Source: Pseudoneurospora amorphoporcata
Lineage: Eukaryota > Ascomycota > Sordariomycetes > Sordariales > Sordariaceae
NCBI GenBank assembly: GCA_033297205.1
Contig: MU859168.1
Span: 1-64,000, forward strand
Direction of reading: 5' to 3'
Length of the DNA stretch: 64,000 bases
In this document: positions 40,531-51,718 of the stretch, piece after piece
Layout: each line of letters starts with the position of its first letter
How positions within the stretch are numbered: the first letter of the stretch is position 1
The notes under the pieces: generated by a model
Databases searched by the model: none
The model's input: the letters and a program-made list of their open reading frames with translations, nothing else
Told to the model about the DNA's origin: nothing
Position numbers and translations under genes: made by a program

Positions 40531-43500
40531 ACGTAACAAAGTCATTGGCCGGTCAGGGTCACTTGATGGCACCGAAAAATGTTCATGTTTCGACAAGGCG
40601 CAGAATGACGTTGCCAGAAAAGAGAAATACCGTTTGAACTGCGATACTGTACGTTGCTCCGAGACAGCCCGCCGCACTCTGCAGGTACAAAACACCAAAA
40701 AAATCCATCAAACGCTTCTGTGCGAATATGATCGACTGCGATATTTGCCTGATGTGGTAGGTGGGAGACGGGTGAAGGACAGTTGGATCGGCGATGGGCG
40801 TGCTGCACTAACAGCCATCTGCGGGTGATTGTGTGAGTAATTGTTAGTGTGTCAAGCACGTGGAGACTTGCCACCTTTTTTGCGGTTTCTGTGCATCCCG
40901 TCTTGCCGTGCGGGAAAAGGGTCATCACATCAATGCTGCCATCCGAAGCGCGAAAGACCCGTGATCTGAGGAGAGGGTAGGTGTCAGCCAAGAAGCTGTC
41001 AATCGTCATTTCCACCTTGTCGGTATGGCGGGAAAAAATGCTGGAAGGGATATGATATCTTTTTAGCGTCATGGTGGCCGATCTTGCAACGCCGCAACGC
41101 GACAAAACGTTCGGGAGAGAAGCACGCTTGTCAACGTCGTCGCATTGAAGACGGACTTTAAAGATGGATTGGGTTGGTGTGAGGAGAAAGAAAAGAACCA
41201 TGGAGACTCCAAAAAGGTACAAGTGCATAACCGATAAGCTAATCGCAAAATCTGTAGACCAATGGCAGGCAGTGTCAGCATTCGCAGCAAAGAGTGCGGG
41301 CAGCCGCCTTCCCGACGTCATCCTTCTTGCCTTCCCGTCTTGTCCGTTGTTGCCCGTTTCATATCGAATGGAGAAAAGAGGGGAAGTTGGATAAGAGAAA
41401 CAAAAAAGTCCCGTCGTCCAATTACCACCCGTCTACCCCGCCGTGCCGAGATGTCTTGTCCTTCGGTTGATGCTCCGAAGGGAAGAAGGAAAGTATCTTG
41501 AAGTACCTTTGTAGCCCGGCCCCTCAAAGCCGCTTCTTTCCCGAATATGTCAAATGCGTCATGGAAGACCATTCGCATTATAGCCATTCATTGAGCAGAA
41601 GTGACAGTGGCCGTCCTTCAGCGCCAACTCAGCGACCGTGAAAGATAACGGAATGAGGTGCCCTGCCACAGCTGACGAGAGAAACACCGAGTTGCTCTCA
41701 GCCTCAACCTAGAAGATGGCTGATGGCTGATGGCTGATGACAGCAAAATAGCAGTTGCCGCAGTGATATCGAAATGGCTTTGATCCCAAATTGGCAAAGA
41801 GATCCGACCAACTACTATCCCATATCACTGCAGTATCAGATTGGGCTTTTCTGGCAAGGGTTTCATCGAGAACGGCGGGATCAATTATGTGACAGTTTGC
41901 CGTTCGGTCCAGCTGAGCCACTCGACGTCCACGAACGTCCACACAATAATTGCTCAGGCACCGCCAAAGTAGCATTCGACGGCCACACTGCGCCAACCTG
42001 ATGGACATTGTCGCGTTTATATCAATGCCCGTCTATTGCCATTCGCCCAACCGAAACGGCTGTAATCTCCCCCAAAGAGGTGACAATCTTGGCAGCCCAA
42101 AAGGAGACTGGACACTGCACGGGATATTAACAATCGTGTAGCTAAGGTAGTGTACGCGACAAACCGTGGGCGACATAGAGGTCAAGATCGACGTGGTGGT
42201 GAATCTTTGGCTGTTCGTAGTGTAGACCGAATGCATTTCCAGGTTGGATGCCTTCGCGAGGTTCAAGCTGAAGATGCGTTGAAGAAGAACCAGGAACAAC
42301 CTGGGGATGTTCCCCATCCAAGCCGCAATCCTCAGAAGGCGGCGGACAACCTGACGACCCCGAAATAATTGTTAGGACCCACTGGCCATTTGACACGGAC
42401 CCCAGTCCCATCGAGAGTACACAGTGCATTGGTCCATCTGCTTCACACATGTGTGTTCATTTCTTGCTGTCCACGCTTGAGAAATTGTCCACACTCTTTT
42501 TTGGACTTTTTTTCATTTTCCATGCCCTAGAATAGACGACAAAAGCTTGTTTGGACGTTTCCATCCCCAGCTTGCACTTTTTTACGTTTTCTATTTTCGC
42601 CTCAGCTTCCTATCAGCTACCATGGAAACTCCGACTCGTATACACGTCTACCTACTTAGCGGTAGATGTGAAACCGCACTTGTGGCTCTCTCACCTTCTT
42701 TTTGCAGTAGAGGCAAAAAATCAACACCGCAAAGGTTGGACTTTGTCGGTGAGCGGTGTGAGGAGTAAAAAGTGGATGTTGGAACCAGCGCTTGTGCAGG
42801 TACTATTTTGGACACTGTGGGGTTCGACTTGCCAGGTGGGGTAAGTGAAGCTCATTCGCGCCATTTTCCCTAACACTCCGCCATCACCTCAGTGTTTTTG
42901 GGAGAGGGAACAATCAGTTTAGAAGAACATCCATTCTTCTCTGATCGTCTACGCTCATCATTTTCGCTCTGTTCAACCCGAATCGCGAGACAATTCTTGC
43001 ACTTGCACGGCATCCCGTCCGTCACTCTACCCTAAAAGCTGAATGGGAATGGCTTCCCGTCCCAATTGTAGGCGACGCCAATGTAGGTACCAGGAGGTAC
43101 ATTAGCCCCAGGGGCCATGTCCATCCCAAACGGCTGGCTATTGGTCAGAATAATGGCCTACCGTCTTCCGAACCGGTAAGCTTTTTGCACTAGAAAACAA
43201 CTAAAGAAAGGTCAAGGGGCTGGCCTCTTCCGTCTGGAGCTTTCCGTCTTTTTGTAGACTAAATTAAATCTATGTGATTCGTCTGTTAACTGGACCACTG
43301 GATGGCATGGAGAGTGCTCCGGTTGTACTTGAACAAGTATTAATCCACACGACTTCCCAGATTTCCATCACCTTGATCGTTTCCCTCTTTTTTCTTCATT
43401 ATTCACTCCGACGTAGTTGTCAACTGACCTCAAGATCAAATACCTTAAACATACACAAGTTGGGTAGCAACACATTCAGCCAAACGAAGAAGCAACAGGC

Positions 43501-44468
43501 CGTCTCCAAGTCCAACATCATAGCGCCCCATCACCCAACCAGAACCAGGGTACCCAGGACGGAAATCTTGTTTACCGACATACATACCAATTCCAACAAA
43601 GTACATAATCTCTCTCCAACCGAATCCAACGAGATATCCAATTCGCTTCTACTCCAAAGGAAGGTGACGACGGCTTGACGGAATTTCCATTTCCATTATA
43701 AACCGCGAAGCTTTCGTACCACCCATCCAAGACGCATTGAAGCGAACCACACCGACCACACCATCAGCACATAATCGCATTCGGTTGCTCAGTCGCTGCC
43801 CGACGAAACGAATTGAACAGTCGCTTTCGAAGGACGGGAGTTATATAAACAGAGGCCCGTTCGCTGTTTCAAAACTCAAAACTCGGACTTTTCGACATAA
43901 TCTCGACGGGCAGGTTTTCCGTGCGCGCAACGTCCTTCCGCATCAGCATCACCGCCGATCAGCAACACATCATCTACTGTCGATCATCCATCACATCACT
44001 GCCCCCCTTATCTCTTTCTTAATAAACGGTTGGGGCGAAAAGAGCTGGAGAAGAACGCACGGAATCGGGCGAAACACGACTCGCGTTTCACAAACAAACA
44101 ACACCAAGAACAAGCTATCCCCAAGCTGCCTCTACTAGCAGTATCCCTCAACCTTGCCTCACCAATACGTCACAACTACAACAACACTGGTCCCGACGGA
44201 GAAGGGAAAAAAAAGACAAAAACCACCAAAGGCACCTCGTTCACCTCGGGTTGTTTTCGCAACAACAATCAATCAACAACAACACAACGTCCGATGATTC
44301 GGCCATTTGCGGTTCTACCACCATCACCATCACCATCACCTTACTACAACGCAATAACAGCAGTAGTATCTCTGCAGACATCAGACCTGCTGTCACAAGC
44401 ACAAGTACAACGTGCATACCTCTACCTACCATCACATCAACAACCACAACAACCATAACTCCATCAAA
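40531..44468. other. 3.9-kb gene-free stretch
   Basis: No supported gene. Frames of up to 259 codons occur (minus strand, 40542-41321) but show no family character. The region 42850-43700 is ordinary spacer. From about 43840 the stretch becomes the promoter and a roughly 600-base leader of the Ser-rich protein gene at 44469, with several short upstream frames. Confidence 0.5.
43842..43849 (+). promoter_or_regulatory. TATA box upstream of the Ser-rich protein gene
   Basis: TATATAAA in a GC-balanced setting, followed about 30-40 bases later by pyrimidine-rich sequence. If used, the leader of the gene at 44469 would be about 590 bases long and contain several upstream ATGs. Confidence 0.45.
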
Positions 44469-45131
44469 ATGAACGCCTACCTAGCATCCCAATCCTCCCT
44501 TTCCTTCTCCTTCCACTCCCACCACTCCATGTCCATGCCCGAACCCCCCTCTTCCATGCCGTCCTCCCGCTCGTGCTCCTCCCCATACAACCCCTACGAC
44601 CAATCCACCTACCACAACCGCGACCTAGCCCTGCAAACCTACCTCGCTCTCCACTCGCAGCACGAGTCCCTAGTCCAGCACCTGGACGAACTCCGCCCCT
44701 CCACATGCAGCCACAGGGGCAGTCCGTCAACCTCGCCCACGCGCTCCATGTCCTCCCACCACGGACGCTCGTCGCCTCTCCCTCGCCAGCGTCAGCGCTC
44801 CAGTGGCTTTGGCCCGGGCAGCGGCAGTTCCTCCAGCCTGACCAGCTCCCTGGCTGGATCTGCGATGCTGGGGGTGGATGACACTGACCACGACCATGAC
44901 CATGACCAAACCACCCTGGCGGAAGTAGCCCTGGAAGAAGCCAAGCTGTGCGACGTCAACGAGGGGATCAAGCGCACGCTGACGGAGTTGCTGAATTGCG
45001 AGGCGACGAGGGGAGAGGGGAACAGGCAGTTTCGGAGCTGGGTGCAGGGACGGCTAATGGAGGCGGAGAGGGAGTTGAGGCAGGGGAGGGGAAGGAGGAG
45101 GAGGAGCGCGGGATCTGCTTGTTCTGAGTGA
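44469..45131 (+). CDS. Ser/His-rich protein with a conserved-looking C-terminal helix region, unknown function
   Basis: 220 aa, intronless. The start at 44469 (atcaaaATGaa) was preferred to an in-frame ATG at 44412 that would add only His/Asn-rich leader sequence. Residues 1-140 are Ser/Pro/His-rich and probably disordered. From about residue 145 the protein has a DHDHDHDQ run and then a compact, charged, helical part: LAEVALEEAKLCDVNEGIKRTLTELLNCE, then QFRSWVQGRLMEAERELRQ. I have the impression that this C-terminal block occurs in short hypothetical proteins of other ascomycetes, but I cannot name a family. It ends in an Arg-rich tail. A GAGT repeat (45126-45145) overlaps the stop codon. 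Confidence 0.65.
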   Translation: MNAYLASQSSLSFSFHSHHSMSMPEPPSSMPSSRSCSSPYNPYDQSTYHNRDLALQTYLALHSQHESLVQHLDELRPSTCSHRGSPSTSPTRSMSSHHGRSSPLPRQRQRSSGFGPGSGSSSSLTSSLAGSAMLGVDDTDHDHDHDQTTLAEVALEEAKLCDVNEGIKRTLTELLNCEATRGEGNRQFRSWVQGRLMEAERELRQGRGRRRRSAGSACSE

Positions 45132-47138
45132 GTGAGTGAGTGAGTAGGGAAGGGGGTAGCTGAGGACTGGAGAGAGAAGGGGATGGATGGATGGAGATGA
45201 CCAGAGGTCTACAGACGGGCTGACAAAGTCTACATCTGTCTGGCTGAGCTGGGCAGCATTTCATTTTCGCCCCTTTCCCGCGGCGGTTTTCTTTTTGGAT
45301 GGATGCGCCAACATTGGTTTTGTGTCCTGTCCTGTCTTGCATGGGCATGGGCACGGGCATTTTCACGATTTGCTTGCTTGCTTGCTTCGCATTGCATCTT
45401 AGCTTGGAGTTTTACGGATTTGTTTTTTTGTTTTGTCTCGTCTTGTTGTTGTACGCTGTGTGGAGTTTTTGTTTGGATTTCATTCCAGCTGTTGTCAACA
45501 GTCTTCCTTTACATTTACATACCTACTCGAACTCGTTACGTTCACTGGACAACACGAAACGAACGATGCGACGGGAATACCCATTCCATTCCATTCCGAC
45601 TCCCCGTCCCGACAGTCGGGCGGGAAACGACCGGCCAGCACAGCCTGGCAGCAATATCCAGCAATTCTCGCGACTTTTGCGAGCGAGTGTCTCCATCATG
45701 GACATTGCCAATTTCCATGTATGGAACCCCGTTATGGAGCCATCCGGGTTCGGGAAGCACGGCATGGTCGGGAAGTGGCGGAATGTGCCGCCCGCGAGAT
45801 GGCGGATGGAAACATGGGACAACCATGTTGCACTCAGCACGGGTAATTTCGCCCCTTCAATTTGGCAATTATCGCGACGCGGCACGCCAGACAAGAAAGC
45901 ATTCGACATTCCATGTTCTATTTTTTTGGGACTTGTTCGGCGGCGGTCGAAGCCTACTTATCAGGGAAGGAATTTGTGGAAAGCATCATCATCATCATCA
46001 TCAGTTCGGAGGATTCAAAACTCAAACAGCATGTTATGGAAATTTTGGGAAGGGAGGGGGACGGACGGGAAAGAACTGAAAGGACGGGCGGGCGGACAAA
46101 AAAGTGATGGGAAAAGTCGCATCACCTTGTGTATGCATAGGGGCAACAAAACTTTATATGTTATTATTGTAATTTTTAGTCTATTGTTTTGTCGGTTGGT
46201 ACGGTACTTGGCTAGGTATTATTGGTTTGGTTTGGTTTGGTTGGCATTTTCTGGAATCTGGAATCCGGGAGGGCAGAAAGAATTGAAAGAAAAAAGAAAG
46301 ACAAAAAAGTTTCAAACCACCAACCACACCACCATTTGGATCCTGCGGTGGGTTCTCCGGTGTTGGATCGATGTGAATTGTCTCGGTGGTATACTTGTGC
46401 TGCCGCGATGGTTTTTCAAGTTTCGAGAGTGTTCCGAGGCCTCCACTGCCTGCCTGCATTCAAGATTATCGATCGCCATTTGTCGCAGTTTGAGTGCCCT
46501 ACAGTATTGCAGTCCCGACCGACCGATCGCTGTCGCTGTTGCCCCCGGAGTGATCTCCCGAGTACCAAGAGGTCCAAGAGGAGGTCCAAGACCTGCCCGG
46601 AGAAGAAGGAAGCGAGCCGACTGTCGGTTACCGGTAGCGAGTCTAGACCATTCATTCCTTGGTGATGTGACGGTAACAACGCAATCTGGAGACTGGTGCA
46701 GCGAAAGTGGAATGGAGGGTGGTATGTTGGTCGTGCATTCATGCCTCTTGCATGAAGCCTACTAAAACCCCTGAGATGCAAGTTGTCGGAGCCGTCAAGA
46801 ACTGGAAAAGGTGGTAGATCACGTGCTTCCGTGCCATGATGGGAGCTCGGGCCAACTGAGGACTGCCCCCGGCCCAAGCTTGGATTGATAGGTGGCTCGC
46901 GGCAGGCAGCTTTTTCTCCAGTTGCAACGAACCGCCTGCGTCACTGCGATTGACATTGACGAGCGCAAAGAAGAGCGGACGGCGACAACGACACCCGACC
47001 TCACTTTTTGATACGAACCTTCAACACCGTCGAATATCAGCGAAATACAACGCGGTCGACAGCAAACTGACAGTTTCGACGACCATTTGCGCATGAAGGC
47101 ACGCTAGTTCTCGACGCGACAACCCACGATTGTCCACT
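45132..47138. other. 2-kb stretch with an exceptionally long open frame of doubtful meaning
   Basis: A plus-strand frame stays open from 45299 to 46765 (488 codons) while a second plus frame is open from 45303 to 46079. Base composition, TTGC and TTTGG tandem words and the lack of any family suggest untranslated or non-coding RNA sequence rather than a gene. From about 46900 the sequence becomes the leader of the cyclophilin gene. Confidence 0.5.
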
Positions 47139-48691
47139 ATGTCGGTCCTCCTCGAGACCAGCGCCGGCGACATTGTGATTGACCTTTTGGTCGATTACGC
47201 GCCCAAGATGTGCGAGAAGTTGGTATCCTCTTGCCCACCTAAACTGACAAGTCACACACATACTTACCGTACCGCTCCACCAACAGCTTCCTCAAACTCT
47301 GCAAAGTCAAATACTACAACTTCTCGCCCATCCACTCGGTCCAAAAATCCTTCTCCTTCCAAACCGGCGACCCTCTCGGCCCCTTGTCCTCCGAATCCGA
47401 TGGCGGCCAGTCAATCTGGGGCCTCCTCTCGGGCGACCCCTCCGAAAAGACCTTCCCAGCCCTCTTCCACCCCAAACTCCGACATCTCGAGCACGGCACA
47501 GTCAGCATGGCCACGGTCCCCCACCCTTCCGATCCCGACACCCGCCTCGCCGGCTCCCAATTCATCGTCACCCTCGGCGACAACACAGATTACCTCGACG
47601 GGAAAGCCGCCATCTTTGGCAAAGTAGTCGAAGGCTTCGACGTTTTGGAGAAAATCAACGACGCCATCGTCGACGAGCGCGGCCACCCCTTGGTCGACAT
47701 CCGCATCAAACACACCGTCATCCTCGACGACCCCTACCCCGACCCGTCCGGCATGCGCGAGCCCAGCGCTTCACCACCCCCCAGCAAAGCACAACTAGCC
47801 ACCGTCCGCATCGCCGAGGGCGAAGAGCTGTTGGACGTCGAAGCCAGCGAAGAAGCCGCCGCGGAAGCAGAACGAAAACGTCGAGAGCGCGAAGCAGCCG
47901 CGCAAGCACTTACACTGGAAATGATGGGCGATCTACCCTTTGCCGAAGTCAAGCCGCCCGAGAACGTGCTGTTCGTGTGCAAGCTGAACCCGGTGACGAC
48001 GGACGAAGACCTCGAGCTGATCTTCAGCCGGTTCGGCAAGATCTTGAGCTGCGAGGTGATTAGGGATGCCAAAACGGGGGATAGCTTGCAGTATGCGTTT
48101 ATCGAGTTCGAAGACAAGAAGAGCTGCGAGGAGGCTTACTACAAGATGGACTCGGTTCTTATCGATGACCGGAGAATCCATGTAGATTTCAGTCAGAGTG
48201 TTAGCAAGCTGAGTGATGTGTGGCGGTCGGAGACGAATACGAAGAGGAAGAGTGCTGCGCGGAGGGGAGGAGAAAAAGGTGGATGGGGTGGTGTTGACGA
48301 GTTGGAGAAGTGGAGGAAGTATAGGGATGAGGATGTTGAGTGGCGGAATGACGAGAGTTATCAGATGGTGCATGGAGTGGAGGACTTGAAGGGGAGGAGA
48401 CAAGATGGTGGTGGCCGTGACAGGCCAAGGTCAAGGTCTAGGGATCGTGATCGTGATCGCAGACGCAGTAGGAGTCCTCGAAGGGACAACCGTGACCGTC
48501 GGGACGACCGTGACAGACGGCCGGGGCCAAGAGATGCTGACCGCCGCCGAGATGATGGAGACCGTGACTCGGACCGCAGAGACAGCAGACGCAACCGTAG
48601 TCGTGACCGACACCGCGACCGAGACTACAATGACAGTGGCCAACGCAGAGGCAACAGAGGCGGTGGTCGCGACGACTATAGGAGGAGGTAG
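47139..48691 (+). CDS. cyp6: PPIL4/Cyp6-type cyclophilin with RRM and RS-like tail
   Basis: Two exons, 47139-47218 and 47287-48691, joined across a 68-nt intron with a rare donor (GTTGGT) that is fixed by the reading phase and by the expected MCENFLKLCK join; 494 aa. The N-terminal cyclophilin domain (1-165) has SVLLETSAGDIVIDLLVD, the FQTGDPLG strand and GSQFIVTLGDN. The catalytic arginine of active cyclophilins is replaced (IHSVQ in place of FHRII), as is usual in the PPIL4 group. Residues 170-225 form an Ala/Glu/Arg helix, residues 240-320 an RRM with NVLFVCKLNP (RNP2) and LQYAFIEFE (RNP1). The tail is Arg/Asp/Ser-rich like splicing-associated proteins. In other organisms PPIL4 is found with late spliceosomes, so a nuclear role in splicing is likely. 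Confidence 0.92.
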
Positions 48692-49277
48692 TCTAGAGGT
48701 AGGGCACACGCACACAAACTGCATTAGGGGATACCTATCCATTCTATCTTTGTCTCCCCGTCCCATCCCATATCCGCCCGCCAAACATACACCACGCACA
48801 TTACCCGATCTGCCCTGCCCTGGCTGAATAGGGCTGACACTCCATGCAATACCACGACTCCTCCATCGCTTACGAGCATAGCATCCAATTGTCTCGGACC
48901 TAAATGGTTGACACGACGGAGGCACATCATCTTTTACCACTCCATACACACACTCGGCCTCCTTTCTCCACGTTTCATGTCGTCAATGTGGCACCCCTCC
49001 GACATACAGATACAGAAAAGGGTCGACAACCGCCGTCTTCTTCCGATTTAGTGGCATTTTGCTGGCAAGCCGGGCAATATCTGCTGATGGATGTCATCAA
49101 GGTTGCACAAACACAAGGGGGAGCTCGGTATGACTTGCCCTGCCTGGTTTGATGAGCCATGTTCCACGTCAACCTAGCTCTCTTCTTTCTCGTCCGTAAT
49201 GGGTGTGTGGTGCTTGCTTGCTTGCTTGCTCGGACAGGACACACACAATTTTCTATCCTTTGATCCTGTGCCCCATA

Positions 49278-49308
49278 GTGTTGTTGTTGTTGTTGTTGTT
49301 GTTGTTGT
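49278..49308. repeat. (TTG)n trinucleotide microsatellite
   Basis: About ten copies in the spacer downstream of the cyclophilin gene. Confidence 0.9.
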
Positions 49309-49796
49309 GTTGCGAACACAGCACGACACGACACGACACACCGGACTACGGACCTCCCACTCCGGTAGAAGAACGGGCAACTTTTGCTTTTCCAGTTCCA
49401 GTCCCAACCCATCTGCTGCACTTGCATAGGAAGAGGCGTGGTACCATGTGTCACTTTGTTTGAAGGTCGTCCGTCCGTCGTATCGTATACTCAAAAAGTG
49501 TCGTGAACTTTTCAAAGCTTCCTCCCACTACTTGTTGTTGTTGCCTCAGATGCACAACATCGGTATCGGTCGATAGGTGGTTACGCGTGAGTGGCCCGCC
49601 AACGTCAACGTCAACCAACGGCTGGCTGTCCGTCCACGAACGAATTAGACCTAGACGATTAACTCGCCTCACACTGCGCTGCCCCTGCGGCGACCTGAAC
49701 AAGTCCATCCAGCCCACGGCCAGGCGACCGCCACGCCACGCCACGCCATGCCCCCCCCCCGCGGGTCGTGCGGGTCGTGCGGGCGGGCTGTTTCAA

Positions 49797-49859
49797 CAGT
49801 CAGTCAGTCGACAGTCAGACAGTCAGTTCAGTCAGTCAGTTCAGTCAGTCAGTCAGTCA
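49797..49859. repeat. (CAGT)n tetranucleotide repeat, interrupted
   Basis: Imperfect array of CAGT units with short interruptions (CAGTTCAGTCAG steps), preceded by a duplicated GCGGGTCGT word and a 10-C run. Confidence 0.9.
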
Positions 49860-51436
49860 ATCAACGGACAGGACAGCACAAGGCAAAAGTCGTACAGGTA
49901 CTTACCTACCTTACGCGCACAATACGCGGCCACCCGCCCACCGGCCCGCCCGCCTCCTGCCGTTTACTGTTTACTGTTTACTGCAAGCCCGCCCCTACCC
50001 TCTTCGCTTGTGTGCCCGCTGTGCTGTGCTGTGTCAGGTTGGGCCTACCTACCTACCCGCCCGCCGTGTTCCCCGTCCCGATGGCAGTTGGTGTTTTAGC
50101 AGATCGTCGGACCGAGTCCGGCAGATGTCTACTTCAATAGAGATAGCTCTGTTATTGACCTTGAAAGGTGTATAGGGAGTGTCAAAAGATGGATTTCGTC
50201 ACTTACGTTGATATCAATCTCGACATTGGATGGATGGCTGGATTTAACTGAAGGATGGATGAATGACGAGGGTGTGGGTTGACAACAAGGAGCTATCTAT
50301 CGACCAACTCATCTTATCGGCTGGGGCTCATGGGCGGGTGTTGTTTGTCAAATTGTCACAGTCTTGTACATACAGTACTTGGTCTGGGTCTGAATGGGTC
50401 AATTTCCACTTTTCCATGAATGAATAAATGATTGCAGACAGAGTACAGACAACTTTGACGCAGCGGCTAGGGTAGCCAGGGCATCGAGACCGCTGAAGAA
50501 AATGAATGATGGAATGATGGAAGGCGTGGCACGGGTAGTGTAGTTTAGCGGTCGATCTAAAATCGTAACGGACCGGACCCTCGACTGCAGCCACCACCTA
50601 TGTAGGTACCTAGGTATGTTTCGGGCGGAGAAGTCACTTTTTTTTTTTTTCTTTTATCCGATCCGAAAAAGCTTACCTATACAAGCATGATGAAGCATCG
50701 AATCAACGTGTTTTCTGAATGATGACGGACGCTGTTTCATGGCTTGCAGAGACTGGATTCGATTGCGGCGGCGCAAAATCTCGTGTTATGTAGATGTATG
50801 CCAGGGGCTATTTGTCCTGTCTCTCTCGAAAATCGAAATCCCAATATCTGCAAGCCACGAGTTCGAGGGGGGCTCTCTACACTAAAGTAGGTAGCTTCAA
50901 ATACTTTTCCTTGTGCTATTGGTTGTAGAGGTCTAAAATTGGACTTGGGAATAAGTTTTTCTCGTCATGTTTGGTCAGGTAGGTAAGTAGGTAGGTAGGT
51001 ACCTTATGTTCGATGCTTACCTCGCTCTCTCTATGTAGGTAGGTACCTTGAGTGGCTCATTTAGTTGCCAGCCCCGTTCGTCATTCAGCCCATTCCCAAT
51101 CGCCATTCGCTATAGTTGTACATCATCATTCATCTCGCTCTTGCAGTGCGACGAAACGAACGAACGGATGTCTGTTTGAATCTCTATGGAGAGCCCTCAG
51201 GAGGGACCTGATTTGATTTGACAGCGCGCGGGCGGTTTTGCGTGCGTTCGGATACTGTACCATGGGGTTTTGCTGCAATTATCCGAAGGCACACCCTGGC
51301 TTCCTTCCATTCCTTCGAAACCCCTCCAATGCCCCAGAAATCTTCCGTCGCAACTGGACGCAGGAAATACACCACCCCCACATACCCACACGATTTCGCA
51401 AGCCATTTTCTCCCATTCGACGACTGGAGATGGAAA

Positions 51437-51460
51437 AGAAGAAGAAGAAGAAGAAGAAGA
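51437..51460. repeat. (GAA)n trinucleotide microsatellite
   Basis: Eight copies; it opens spurious Lys/Arg/Glu frames on + and Phe frames on -. Confidence 0.85.
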
Positions 51461-51594
51461 CGATTGGAACGTGGCCAGGCCAGGCTAGGCTCGTGGTGCA
51501 GTTGTGTTGTGTTGTGTTGTGTTTTATCCGAGGAACAGGACATGAAGTCAAGGGTTTAGGGTCCCGAGCGTCACCGTTGGACCGTGCCCACCTG

Positions 51595-51718
51595 CCACAC
51601 ACACATACACACACACACACAAGAACCAGATGAGGCGGAACGGCGCTGTGGAGGATAATGGATTGGATTGGATGCAACGACGACAAAGATTCATTTATTC
51701 ATTCATTCATTCATTCAT
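51595..51718. repeat. (CA)n and (ATTC)n microsatellites
   Basis: An imperfect CA array at 51595-51621 and an ATTC array at 51690-51718, 70 bases apart. Confidence 0.85.

Noticed and set aside
40542..41321. 259-codon minus-strand frame with a hydrophobic segment
   Set aside because: No family, no convincing start or splice sites, and it overlaps the end of the UstYa-like fragment on the other strand. It may be chance; transcript data could reopen it.
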